A stretch of 64,000 nucleotides of DNA, from NCBI GenBank assembly GCA_027919835.1, contig JANVFP010000013.1:62001-126000 (forward strand). The letters run 5' to 3'. This DNA is from Lentinula raphanica (lineage: Eukaryota > Basidiomycota > Agaricomycetes > Agaricales > Omphalotaceae). Positions 33,343 through 44,540 of this stretch are shown here, piece after piece (position 1 is the stretch's first letter; the number at the start of each line of letters is the position of its first letter). The translations under genes were made by a program, and so were the position numbers. The notes below the pieces were generated by a model that worked only from the letters and a program-made list of their open reading frames with translations, was not told the DNA's origin and did not search any database.

Positions 33343-34190
33343 CTAACCAAAGGTGTGCATATCATCATATTTCACTTTGGCCTCCTCTCTAGGAATACCA
33401 TCATTGAGACCTGATGCAGTTTGATCCATGACAACTCTAGCTTTCCCCTTCTGCCAGACTACAAACATAGGGGAAACTTTCATGCCAGGCAATAGTACAA
33501 AATCTTCTGGTAGTGCTTCTGACCACCTTCCAGCAGCTACCTCCTGATCTCTGTGAGCTCTAAGTGCTGCAATGTCTACTGGTTCAGTCACATAGTTATC
33601 AACTTTTTGTCTGCATTCCTCTTCCCACTCTGCTTCATAGAAAGGCCAGAACCCTTCTCTCAATGAACGAATAACAGAAGCAACAAAGAGTTGGTTAGGA
33701 TGAGAACATCAGGAAAAATATCTTGGGACCAGAGAGCCTAGAGACACCCCCCAAAAGCTCAGGCTTCCCAGGCTTCCCAGAGATTCTCAAAGATTTCCAA
33801 AGATTTTCAAAGCAACTCAGGTAAGCCTGAAGACATAAGGTTGACTTAAGATCATTTCAAGAACTTGAAACTGCCTGGAATTTTGGGGGTGTCTCCAGGC
33901 AACCTGGGCCTAGATAGATTTTTCCTGATGAAGATAAGAGGAGTTCCAAATGATCCACATTGAATGGAGTTTCAACTTTGATGTAACCAGACATAGATTG
34001 TAGAGTAGCAAAATTTTGGGGATTATTCAAGAGATGTTCAGGAGGTGAAGGTAGAGGAGGTGCAGTCATAGTAGATGTGATACTGGGAGGAATGATGTTA
34101 CAAGAAGAACTAGTAGAAGACCATAAATAACCATGTCTAAAACGTGGATTAGAAGTAGATTCAGATGTATCCAATAAATGCTTTGTACCA
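33343..34190 (-). pseudogene. Family A RT N-terminal part, with nonsense codon and inserted element
   Basis: From about 34190 the +1 frame relative to gag reads NPRFRHGYLWSSTSSSCNIIPPS and TAPPLPSPPEHLLNNP, then is cut by the element at 33707-33930. It resumes as LREGFWPFYEAEWEEECRQKVDNYVTEPVDIAALRAHR and KGKARVVMDQTASGLNDG, ending at TAG (CAG in other copies) at 33343-33345. Confidence 0.75.
33707..33930. mobile_element. Small inverted-repeat element (CATCAG family), copy 4, TSD AA
   Basis: 224 bp between AA repeats (33705-33706, 33931-33932). The empty site in the copy at 48880 reads GGATGAGAAGATAAG on the same strand, confirming that exactly 2 bp were duplicated. Confidence 0.95.
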
Positions 34191-34199
34191 GCCAGAGAT

Positions 34200-35967
34200 T
34201 TAGGCCCTTGAAGAGCGCTTTCTACTCTCTCTGCGATGCTTCTGGAGCTGGTCATAGCAGGACTGATTGTCAATGGCTCTGTGCTGTTCTCCACACTCAC
34301 TGCAGTAGCCATGCTTCCTGTTATTAGGACAGGGCTCTGAGCACCTCTTCTCATTCCAAAGGATGCAAGGTGTGTCACGACGCTTTGAGCTGGATGAGGA
34401 AGAAGATTGGCTACCACCAGAAGGCCTCTTTCTAGCAGATAACAACTCTTTGAGAAGAAGAGTGTGGAAGCTCTCTGGATTGCCCAGGTCAAATGAAGTG
34501 TTGGCAGCTTTCTGCCTAGCTTCTTTATCAACCCTGATAGCCACAGATGGATCATAAGGTGAGGATCTGAAATACTCCATAATTTGTGCTTTATATGTCT
34601 CCAGCTCATCTTTGCGATGTGAATAAACCTTGAGCAAAGGAGCAGTCCATGCATCAAAAACTCAGAGCCATTGAGACTCAGAAGTGACAGGCATAGACTT
34701 GAGAACTTGATCCTTACGAACCAGCTTGTATTCTGACCCAAAATCTCTGCTATCATCATAGGTAGATGAGGAAAAGCTGACCAGTGCAGCATAGACTTTA
34801 TCAAAGTCCACGAAGCAATCCTTGACAATGAGGCGAAGCAAAGAGACAGGGAGAGGATCAGAGAAAGGTTGAGCAGCAAGTAGAGATACAACTGGGTCAA
34901 GATTGCTTTCAGCAGCAAAGAGGTTCTTGAGTTCCCAAGTTTTCTGCACATGAGCAGGAAGAGATGAGGGGCCTGATAGATGTGCCAAGTGAGGAGCAGC
35001 TTCAAGAAGTGCAGCAGGAAGCATTGAAGCAGTTGAAGCAGGTTTGACAGGAGAGGCAAGAAGTCTCGCCAAGGCATCTCTCCCAGCCCGTAGAATAGGC
35101 TCTGGATCTTGAGGAGAAGCACCAGATTCAAGCTGGGCTTGCTCATCATCCAGATCCTGAATCTGAGTCTGCATGCTAGCCCAGGCAGCTTCATTGACAG
35201 CTTCTTCATGAGAGACATCATTCTGATCTGCTGAGACAGCAGTCTTCTTCCCTTTGAGCTTAGCTCTCTGATCTCTCTTAAACTTATTAGTCTCTCTCTG
35301 GATATCCATGATCTGAGACACATAGTCTTGGGATATAACAGCATCATTGAAAGAGAGATCTCTAACAGCCCTAAAGGCATCCATAGCATTGATCTCCTCA
35401 TTTCTGAACTGTTCAACAACCTCCTGAAGAGCCCTGGCTTGTTCACCAACTGTCTCAAACTCCAGAGCCTGCACAGGGTCATCAGAGAGCCTGTCAGCAA
35501 GGGAGAGAGAGGGTGACAAGTGAGGAGCAGCAGAGGAGGATGGAACATTCTGGGAGTGAGGAGAAACAGACCTGAAGTGAACATGGGTTTCAGACTGCCT
35601 AGAGGAGCTAGAGGAGCCCTTGGAGTACTGGGAAGGTAAGCTGGGTGTGATCTGGGAGTCAGAATGCTTGTTAGAGGACTTGAGAGAAGAAGAGAGTGAC
35701 TTTGATCTGGCCTGGTCTGGCCTGATCTGGTCAGATGAAGGAGGGAGAAGAACATGATCAAGAATGAGTGGTCTAGAGGCCTGGGATGCAGTCTGATTAG
35801 CTCTGGTCTTGCTGGATGAAAGTTTGGGAAGAGCTTGAGCAAAATTGATGTGTTGGAATGGCTTGGATGAGGTCTGATCATGCTGGATCTGACTAGATTT
35901 TGACTTGGAGGGTGTAGAAGCATGGAAAGCATGAGGATCTGATGATTCAGAGTGATGAGGAGCCATA
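34200..35967 (-). pseudogene. gag: Family A gag-like protein, one CGA-to-TGA nonsense codon
   Basis: Starts MAPHHSESSDPHAFHASTPSK at 35967 and ends at the SSRA tail near 34200. A single TGA at 34662-34664 replaces CGA (QWLRVFDAWTAPLLK in other copies). Before it: Ser-rich N-terminus, PSLSLADRLSDDPVQALEFE, EQFRNEEINAMDAFRAVRD, KFKRDQRAKLKGKK and DALARLLASPVKPAS. After it: HRKDELETYKAQIMEYFRSSP and the zinc cluster PCILWNEKRCSEPC..HGYCSECGEQH. The same TGA occurs in the copy at 46848-48614, so the two share ancestry after the mutation. The +1 frame is open for 691 codons (35932-33857) through gag into RT. Confidence 0.8.
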
Positions 35968-36370
35968 TAGATTGTTGAGATGAAGATGGTGCTCAGCGAC
36001 TGAACTCTTGTCATCTTTCTTGAAGAATCCCTGAGAAGTAGATGAGGTACTTCAGGCACCCTTCAAACAGGCCTAGTTAGGATAAAAAATCATGTACCTA
36101 AATGGGCCTAAGAGGCCCAGCAAATGGGTAGCCTACCCAGCCATTATTTAGGTGGGTAACTACCCCTGTATCACCACATTCCCACTGAGTAGCTACCCAT
36201 CTTGGAATATTTTAAGGGTAGCTACCCCCTTCTAATCATTTCAAGGGTAGCTACCCATCCTAAAAAATTCTCAAGTGCAGTTACCCACCTTCAATTATTA
36301 GGTAGCTACTTTTTTCCAAATACTCTATGGGTAGCTACCTACCTTAAAATATTTAAAGGGTAGCTACTCC

Positions 36371-36778
36371 CATCAGCAAAATTACTCTATCCCTGGAGAC
36401 CCTAGAGACACCCCCCAAATCCTAAGCAGCCTGAAAGTACTAAAAGTACTTTGGAGTCTCTGAGAGTACTTTGAACGAGGGTGCTAAATTTTCTCTGAGC
36501 ACTCTGAAACATCAGGAAAAATGTTCCTGGCTCTGAAGTCTTCTGAGACACCCCCCCAAAGCCTGGAGACACCAGAGATTTTGAAAGCACTTTGAGTTTC
36601 TCCAGGCATCCTCAAAGTGCTTTCAGATTCTCTGGAGCACTTCAAAGATCTCAGGGCTTTTGGGGGGTGTCTCTAGAGTCTTTGGAGCTGAGGTATTTTT
36701 CCTGATGAAGTGATAAAATCTCTCTAGGATTTGGGGAGTGTCTCTGGAGACTCCAGAGACAGAGTGATTTTGCTGATG
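36371..36778. mobile_element. Small inverted-repeat element (CATCAG family), copy 5, host of a nested copy
   Basis: Ends CATCAGCAAAATTAC and AGTGATTTTGCTGATG, inner ACACCCCCCAAATCC and its counterpart. It contains copy 6 at 36510-36707. No clean 2-bp duplication is visible (CC left, AC right). Confidence 0.75.
36510..36707. mobile_element. Small inverted-repeat element (CATCAG family), copy 6, nested, TSD AA
   Basis: 198 bp, CATCAGGAAAAATGTTCC ... GAGGTATTTTTCCTGATG, flanked by AA (36508-36509, 36708-36709). It lies inside copy 5; with it removed, the outer sequence reads GAAAGTGATAAAATCTC, close to the related copy 7 (GAAAGAGATAAAATCTC near 43035). Confidence 0.9.
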
Positions 36779-36804
36779 ACCCTCTGAGATATTTCAGCAT
36801 ATAC

Positions 36805-37914
36805 ATGAGACTGGATCAGAAATCTCACGCATGAAAGATGTGCCGAAAAACGCGGCACAAATCAGATTAAATTTCGGCAAATATTTCCTAATTAAAATAA
36901 AGTAAATTACATATGTAATCCTAATTGAAAATTTAATCTGAATTTTTCTCTGATTTGACAAGAAAAAGACAAAGAAAAATCTGTAGCATTTTGTCAATAA
37001 TTTTCTGACCATTTCACTTATGATTTTATCTTGATTTTATTTTAAAAACAAAGAGATTTGAGCCGAGATCCTGATCTTGATTTTGAAAGAAAAAATCTTT
37101 TCCTTTCACAAAAAAACACATTACAAGCTTTGACCATTTTCTTCTGCAAGACATTTCGGATTTCAAGGGTCTCCAGGATACTGGGCAGCATCATGGGCAG
37201 TATCCTGGGTGACCTGTGACATGAAGAAGATTTGGGAAAATTTATGATGACTAAGCCACTTTTGCAAGTGTATGACTAAGCTGTTTGCAGTTGATTAAAT
37301 TATTTGACCAGCATCTTTCCTTTTACAAGTGTTGTCACTTTGCTCTCAACTTGTAAGTGTGCAATCTTCATGAGATATATTTTAACACCTGCAAAAGGAA
37401 AGATATTGGTCAGATAATCTAATCAACTGCAAACAGCTTAGTCATACACTTGCAAAAGTGGCTTAGTCATCATAAATTTTCCCAAATCTTCTTCATGTCA
37501 CAGGTCACCCAGGATACTGCCCATGATGCTGCCCAGTATCCTGGAGACCCTTGAAATCCGAAATGTCTTGCAGAAGAAAATGGTCCAAGCTTGCAAAGTG
37601 TTTTTCTTGTGAAAGGGAAAGATTTTTTCTTTCAAAATCAAGATCAGGATCTTGGCTAAAATCTCTTTGTTTTTAAAATGAAATCAGGATAAAATCATAA
37701 GTGAAATGGTCAGAAAATTATTGACAAAATGCTACAGATTTTTCTTTGCCTTTTTCTTGTCAAATCAGAGAAAAATTGAGATTGAATTTTCAATTAGGAT
37801 TACATATGTAATTTACTTTATTTTAATTAGGAAATATTTGCTGAAATTTGATCTGATTTGTGCCGCGTTTTTCAGCACACCTTTCATGCGTGGGATTTCT
37901 GATCCAGTCTCGTG
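36805..37914. mobile_element. 1.1-kb fold-back element, TSD ATA
   Basis: Nearly the whole 1110 bp is one palindrome centred near 37360. Ends are CATGAGACTGGATCAGAAAT and ATTTCTGATCCAGTCTCGTG. ATA flanks both sides (36802-36804, 37915-37917), and the empty site is visible in the opposite arm of the host palindrome (CAACATGCTC next to GCATATA). No ORF of note: the two short mirror-image ORFs (36794-37012 minus, 37706-37915 plus) are the same sequence on opposite arms. Confidence 0.85.
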
Positions 37915-39550
37915 ATACAACATGCTCAATATATTCAATACACATAGTAGCATCTAGCATTAAAAACTTACATCAGTAATGATATCTGCTATACTAATTA
38001 CACTTATCAGTAATCACTGTTATTACACTTATTGCACTTAACAAAAAAAGAACTTGAAATTAAAATATGTTATCAATATATAACACACTCAACTATTTAT
38101 CAAACAATCAAGCAGTAAATTGAGAGCAGTATTATCACTCATTTTACTTATTACAGTCAACACACTCATCAGTTATTATCATACATATACAACAATATTT
38201 TGGGTGCTTATGGACGCTTATTTTGCATTTTTTACATCAAACTTCATTTATATCTCATCCCATAATTTTTGTGTGCACTTGATACTGTAACAAGATGTTA
38301 TTTACATTATATTTACTCAGCAATACATCCAAGAACACTAAAATAAATTTTGTAGAGCTGGTTATAGAGTGATATTTTGTGATGTAACAGTATTTTGTGT
38401 AAATTACTATGCATATATTCATGTAATGAAGCCAGATTGCTATTGGGTAATAGAAAGAAGTATCCTACATTCTATTTTATGATAGCTCTATATGATTCAG
38501 CAAAGAAGTTTGCAATGGAGGTCATTGAATATGACATCCATAGTTATATGCAACTGTGAATATTACTAGTGCACATGAAATATACAGATGCATGTTGCAG
38601 AGTCCACTCTTCATGATAACTATTAGGATCATACATAGATGCTGCCAGTAAGCTATAGGAGATCTCTCCATATGTTATTGCATCAATCTCACTGCACAAT
38701 ATGAATATATGCAGTGTGATTTCTATAAAATACTGTGACATTACAAAATATCACTATATAACCAGCCATACAAAATGTATTTAGGTATTCTTGGATCTAT
38801 TTCTGAGTGAATATGATGTAAACAACATCCTGATACAATTATGATCAAGTCCATACAAAAATTCTGGGTTGAGATATAGATGAAATTTGATTTAAAAAAG
38901 GCAAAATAAGCGCTCATAAGCGCTCAAAACACTGTTGCATATATGTATCATAATTACTGATGAGTGTGTTGACTGTAATAAGTAAAATAAGTGATAATAC
39001 TGCTCTCAATTTACTGTTTGATTGTTTGATCAATAGTTGAGTGTATTATATATTGATAACATATGTTAATTTCAAGTTCTTTTTTTGTTAAATGCAATAA
39101 GTGTAATAACAGTGATCACTGATAAGTGTAATCAGTGTAGCAGATATCATTACTGATGTGAGTTTTTAATGCTAGATGCTACCATGTATATTGAATTTAT
39201 TGAGCATGTTGTATATGCTGAAATATCTCAGAGGAGTAGCTACCCTTTAAATATTTTAAGGTAGGTAGCTACCTGTAGAGTATTTGAAAAAAGGTAGCTA
39301 CCTAATAATTGAAGGTGGGTAGCTACACTTGAGAATTTTTTAGGATGGGTAGCTACCCTTGAAATATTTAGAAGGAGGTAGCTGCCCTTAAGATATTCCA
39401 GGATGGGTAGCTACCCTTAAGATATTTCAAGATGGGTAGCTACCCACCTAAATAAAGGCTGGGTAGGCTACCCATTTGCTGGGCCTCTTAGGCCCATTTA
39501 GGCACATGATTTTTTATCCTAACTAGACCTGTTTGGAGGGTGCCTGAAGT

Positions 39551-40097
39551 GATGAAATTTAGAGTGAGGCACAGAGCATTGAGCAGAGAGTGCTGAAAAG
39601 AAAAAGCAAAGTGCATTCAGGTGACATTAAAGATGCAGTGGCAGAGAAGACATTTAAAGGACCTTGGAGAACTTGCATAAAAGCTACTGGGAGATCCAGT
39701 CTGATAAGGAAAAGGCAAGATTGTGCTTTTCCATTTATGAACATTGCTTTTTGCAGTCAAATTCATATTACTCAAATTCCCTACTCAAGCAGATCTTACA
39801 GTCTTATAAACTGATATGTTATTGTTCATGAATTACTACTTCACTTATATTTTCTTTAGTTTGGTCCAACTGTTCTGTTGGATTCTACTTGACTCCTCTT
39901 TACTAAGCAAGGATAGTTCATCAGTTAGTCTGCCTTCGAAGTATGAGATTCAAATAACTGATCTGGGGTTTTTACATGCAAATATCTAGCTTTTATATAC
40001 TATTGGAAGTTTATAATCTGATTTGAATCAATGGAGTCATGCTGACTCATTTGTATTGTTCCTGATTCACATGAGGTATCTTCTGTCATCCTAAGTC
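39551..40097. other. Unassigned spacer
   Basis: 547 bp between the palindromic element and the hAT element. No ORF with recognisable features and no repeat shared with the rest of the window was seen. Confidence 0.5.
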
Positions 40098-42883
40098 AAT
40101 ATGACTAGTGAATGGCCCGGGTTGGCTGGGTTGTGCCGGTTTCTGGGTTGGGTGGCCATTTCGGGTAGGGTCGGGTGGTCATTTACAGACCCAACATCCA
40201 ACTTGCTTACCCGACACCCATACAGCCCTAAAGCGGCACCACCGTTTGACTGCAAAGCTTGGTTATGTATGTAATATTATACTCGATGTACGTAGTGAGT
40301 AGATACAACAAATTTACAGTAATATCGACTGACAGCTAGTCAACGTCCATGAAGCGGAAAAGCCAGGCCAAAGCAGCACCAAAAAAGCATAACAAACAAA
40401 CACGAGTAGTGGAGAGCGGTAAGACACATAGAAAGCAACTCCAAGAATTGATATAACTAACGCGAGAACAAAGACAAATTGACCTCCCCAGAACCTAATT
40501 CGCCAGAAGGAGACGGTGTTGGCAACGCCGATACAGACAATGATGAGCCAGAGGATGTAACAGAGGAAAAAAAGAAAGCCAGGGAACGCGCTGTTGAGAA
40601 GATCAGTAAGTGCAAATATATGCGAATAAATAACATACTCACTGGAGCCCAGAAAAAGATGTCGCCCGTTGAAAATCAAGTGTCTACGCATTCTTTGACG
40701 CCAAGCCCGAGATTGAATTTGAAAACAATGAGGTATCGCCTGAATACCTTGTATTTAGATACAGCCATTGTGGTACCAAAATTAGGCAAGGCATCAATAC
40801 GTCGGACAAAGGGTCCACAGGAAACATGAGCGGGCATGCACGGAAGTGCTGGGGTGATGAAGCCTTCAATGCTGCCAAAGACTCCAGCCTAGAAAAAGCA
40901 AGAGCGGCTGTTAGTACATTTGGAAAAAAGAGTCAAGGGAAACTCACCGCAGCCCTGAAGACGACGAAGAGCTGGGCAAAAATGAACGCGACCCGTCCCC
41001 CTGAAAAAGAGCTCATACGGTACACTGACAGCACATCCAATGGCACCAAGGATTGACTCGAGATATAGGGTCGTGACTGCACGATGGGTGGCCGAGAACG
41101 CACGCCCATTTCGAACGGTTCAAGATCAAAGCTACAAATGGCTACAGAAGGAAGGGCGCCCAAATCACTATGTCCCGAGCAAGGAGACGGTGGCACAAGA
41201 TGTGAAGAAATTGTATCGGATGACCAAAGCAAAACTAGCGGAAGAACTGCAGGTGAGTAAGGGTGTCAACAAATTACTCACTGTCATCACCAGTCGAGCG
41301 AGTACAAGATAGGTCTAGCATTGGATTGTTGGACTTCGCCTAATCATCGCCCGTTTATGAGCATCACGGTGTCATGGGTATGCAAGAGTGAAGAAAAAGA
41401 GGAACTCACAACAAAAATACTTGACTTTTTCGAACTGCCGTGCTCCCATTCGGGAACAAACATGTCAGAGGCCGTGAGGAAAACCCTGAAAGAATTCGGG
41501 ATAGAGAAAAAGGTGAGCAGTCGAGTCCTGAGAGTTGGGCAGGCATACTTACCAGTGTCGTAGATCATGGGTATCACCTGTGACAATGCTTCCTCCAATA
41601 CTGCAATGATGGAAGGACTTGAGGACCTCCTCCCTGACTTCCCTGGATGCAAAGCTCATGTACAGTGCTTCGCCCACACAGTCAACCTGACCGCTAAAGG
41701 TGTCCTCCGTCCATTTGAGCCAGCGAAGAAAAAGGACAATGCCGAAGATGATGGTGATCATGCGACTCCAGATAATATAGGCCTCAAAGAATTGTATGCA
41801 GAACTGAGGAATATCAAAGAGAATGGTGAGAAGGACAAAGACAACGTTGAGGGATTCGTAGCTGTGCTGGATGAGATAACGGTGGCAGAAAGAGAGAACT
41901 GGCAACGGGCAGTTGAACCCGTGAGGAGCACACTATTCAAGGTAAGCCTATTCTTCCCGAGCCTACTTGACCCAATGGTCTGTGCGTTTCCCGCATTTGT
42001 ATGCGAGATGATGCCCAGCAACCACAGTCTTCCCACCTCTCACCCTCTCTCACCTCCACCTCCCACCTCTCACCCTCTCTCACCTTCCCTCTTCTCGTTC
42101 CCACCTCCTTCACCTCATTTTCAATCTCTTCCTCTCTGATTCCTCACTTCCACCAGACCCGCAAGATATCGTATAAAATCATCAATTCTCCAACGCTGCT
42201 CCTGCCTAAGTGGCGGGAGCAGCTCGCTGAATCAGATCTCGCAGAACAAACACTCCTTAGGGACGTCGCAACACGTTGGAATTCAACCCATAACATGTTG
42301 GAGAGCTTTCTGCAGCTCAAGCCTGCTGTCGTAGAGTTTCTGGACCGTGCCTCCAATGGGCTTTCAGAATATGCCTTGACCGATGAGGAATGGGAAGTGG
42401 TCAACGAGCTGGTATCGGTACTACAGGTAAGTCTTCATTCCATTTGATGTCCTACGCTGAATTCAATTTCACTTATTTTAGGTCTTGCAAGATGCCACGA
42501 CATTCTTTTCTGCCTCTGGAACTAACATCGCCTCGGTCATACCGGCTATGGACACTATCGACGAGGCATTCGCGAGTGGTATACTCAACAAGAACGATGG
42601 GTCGGAAAGGGTCCTCTCAGAGCCTATTCGTCATGCACTGGGCATAGGCAAGAGAACATTAAACAAGTACTACTCTCTAACGGATGATTCTGACCTCTAT
42701 CGCATTGCCATGGGTAAGCCGTTTCTCTCGTCTTCATTTGTCTCTTTACTCACTTCAGCCATTTAGTCCTCAACCCTACATATAAACTGGAGTACTTCCG
42801 CGGTCCCAAGTGGTCTCAAGAGTGGATCGACGCTGCTTTATATGTTACGTGTGCAGCTTGGGAAAAGGACTTCAAGCCTTCCG

Positions 42884-43107
42884 CATCAGCAAAATCACCC
42901 TGTCTCTGGAGACTCCAGGGACACCTCCCAAATCCTGAGCAGCCTCAGAGTAATAAAAGTGCTTTAGAGTCTCTGGGCATCTCTGGGCATCTTTGAAGAT
43001 CTCTGAGGATGCCAAATTTTCTCTGAGAGAGCTGAAAGAGATAAAATCTCTCTAGGATTTGGGGGGTGTCCCTGGAGTCTCCAGAGACAGGTGTGATTTT
43101 CCTGATG
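42884..43107. mobile_element. Small inverted-repeat element (CATCAG family), copy 7, TSD CG
   Basis: 224 bp, CATCAGCAAAATCACC ... GTGTGATTTTCCTGATG with CG on both sides (42882-42883, 43108-43109). Closest to copy 1 by sequence, in opposite orientation. Interrupts the hAT transposase after KDFKPS. Confidence 0.9.
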
Positions 43108-43312
43108 CGTCAATAATCTTTCTTCGGCACAGTCCATGGTGCGTAGTTTTTCTTTTTTACATACATACTGTTCAACCTCTTTGCTTAGCTGGCTGCCGGT
43201 GCCAACATTCCTCATCAAAACTCGTTCCTTTTGCTTATGAAAAAGCACCGGCCGATGGGTGACTCTCAGGACAACGTTGATGAACTGACACGCTACCTCG
43301 CTGATGGGTGCA

Positions 43313-43537
43313 CATCAGGAAAAATCTATCTAGGCCCAGGTTGACTGGAGACACCCCCAAGATTCCAGGCAGTTTCAAGTTCTTGAAATGATTTTAAATT
43401 AACCTTATGTCTTCAGGCTTACCTGAGTTGCTTTGAAAATCTTTAGAAATCTTTGAGAATCTCTGGGAAGCCTGGGAAGCCTAAGCTTTTGGGGGGTGTC
43501 TCTAGGCTCTCTGGACCCAAGGTATTTTTCCCTGATG
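43313..43537. mobile_element. Small inverted-repeat element (CATCAG family), copy 8, TSD CA
   Basis: 225 bp flanked by CA (43311-43312, 43538-43539). Removing it joins RYLADGC to IETNEPLQWW in the hAT dimerisation region. Confidence 0.9.
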
Positions 43538-43759
43538 CATCGAGACCAATGAGCCTCTTCAGTGGTGGATTACCAATAAGAAGCTGTATCCGAACCTGGC
43601 CAAATTGGCTAACGGTACTTTCTATTCCAGGTATGTGCTCGTGTTCCGGTTTCGCTCGACGCTAACTAGTGCCTGGCAATCTTCTAGCTACCTCTGTTGC
43701 CGTCGAACGTACATTCTCTCGTGGCCGTATCCTCATTTCTGTCAGGAATCAGACACTTT

Positions 43760-44540
43760 GCACTGCCTGCCTAAAACCCAGATCCCATTCCACATTTGCC
43801 AGCCTATTTTCCCACATTACTACAAAACTCTGGAACATTCATTTCAACAACTCAACATTATGACTCACAGTACATGAGGAAGATCAATATGACTCAGGAC
43901 AACATGAGGCAGTACAGGAGGTTACATGAGGCAGGCCTTTATGGCTCATTCTGATTCCTTTCTATTCTTCTCTTTGACTCATACTATCAAGTCAATATGA
44001 GTAATACTGACTCAATCTAAGTAACAAGGCTGACTCATTCTGAATCCTGTAGGACAGTATATAAAGACTCTAGGATACACTTGATACCCTAGACTAGTTA
44101 TTCTTGTACCCCCACCTACCCACTGTTGATTCAGCATCTTTTGACTGCACCTGTTGTTTTTCTTGTCTGAAGTCCATCCCAGCAAGCATCTACCTTGATC
44201 GTATCGACTGACGTCCAATCCAGCTTTACGGTCACTATTCTTCTCTTGTCTGACGACCATTCCAGCAAGCCTTTATACTCGATCCATCGACTGACATCCA
44301 ACCCAGCTTTGCGATCGCTCTTTGTTCATTGTCTGACGTCCATCTCAGCCTTGCAACAACCGTGATTACCTGTCTGACGTAATATTCCAGACAACGTAGC
44401 CACACCCTTTTATACTTTGCTGAAGTAACATTCCAGCAAAGGTCCGTGTGTTTTTCTAGAAGCCGTTATTGGTGATAACCCCAGGATAATCTACTTCCTG
44501 GTGAACCAGCTTTGGGTCTGTGATTGGCGTTGTTAACCAA
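43760..44540 (+). mobile_element. LTR-like insertion with TATA box and degenerate tandem motif
   Basis: Separates SVRNQ from CLRANTIRALMCFGDW in the hAT transposase. Contains TATATAAAGACTC near 44058 and a downstream run of at least seven degenerate repeats of TCTGACGTCCATTCCAGCAA spaced ~40 bp (44160-44425). TGACTCA/TGAGGCA motifs cluster in the first 250 bp. The profile resembles a solo LTR with its leader, but I could not fix exact ends or a duplication. Confidence 0.5.

Larger units (their letters stand above)
30916..35997 (-). mobile_element. Family A DIRS-like copy A12 (minus), 5' leader lost
   Basis: Gag, RT-RNase H, YR, 3' UTR and T in order on the minus strand; only the last ~30 bases of the leader remain. 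RT is interrupted by a small inverted-repeat element (33707-33930). It has the best-preserved enzymes of the window: RT-RNase H 33342-32116 and YR 32134-31127 are both free of stops. T ends at 30916 against a minus-strand leader. Confidence 0.85.
36049..39550. mobile_element. Giant palindromic element with GGTAGCTACC arrays, hosting nested insertions
   Basis: Ends ACTTCAGGCACCCTTC (36049) and GAGGGTGCCTGAAGT (39550). Both arms continue as AAACAGG.CTAGTTAGGATAAAAAATCATG and a run of about eight copies of the palindrome GGTAGCTACC spaced ~30-35 bp. Inner arms pair from about 37918-38450 with 38690-39211, around a loop near 38565. The left arm is split by inserts at 36371-36778 and 36805-37914. 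Flanks GATGAGGT and GATGAAAT are 6/8 alike and may be a worn 8-bp duplication. No transposase is inside, so it is non-autonomous. One of its halves recurs at 54206-55111. Confidence 0.7.

Noticed and set aside
36794..37915. Two similar ORFs of ~70 codons on opposite strands
   Set aside because: They are the two arms of one palindrome, so the similarity is structural and not evidence of a gene pair.
36040..39558. Firm 8-bp target duplication for the palindromic element
   Set aside because: Flanks match at only 6 of 8 bases and element ends could shift; not claimed.
44160..44425. CRISPR-like array
   Set aside because: Repeats are degenerate, spacers are not unique units, and the context is an LTR-like insert in a eukaryotic genome.
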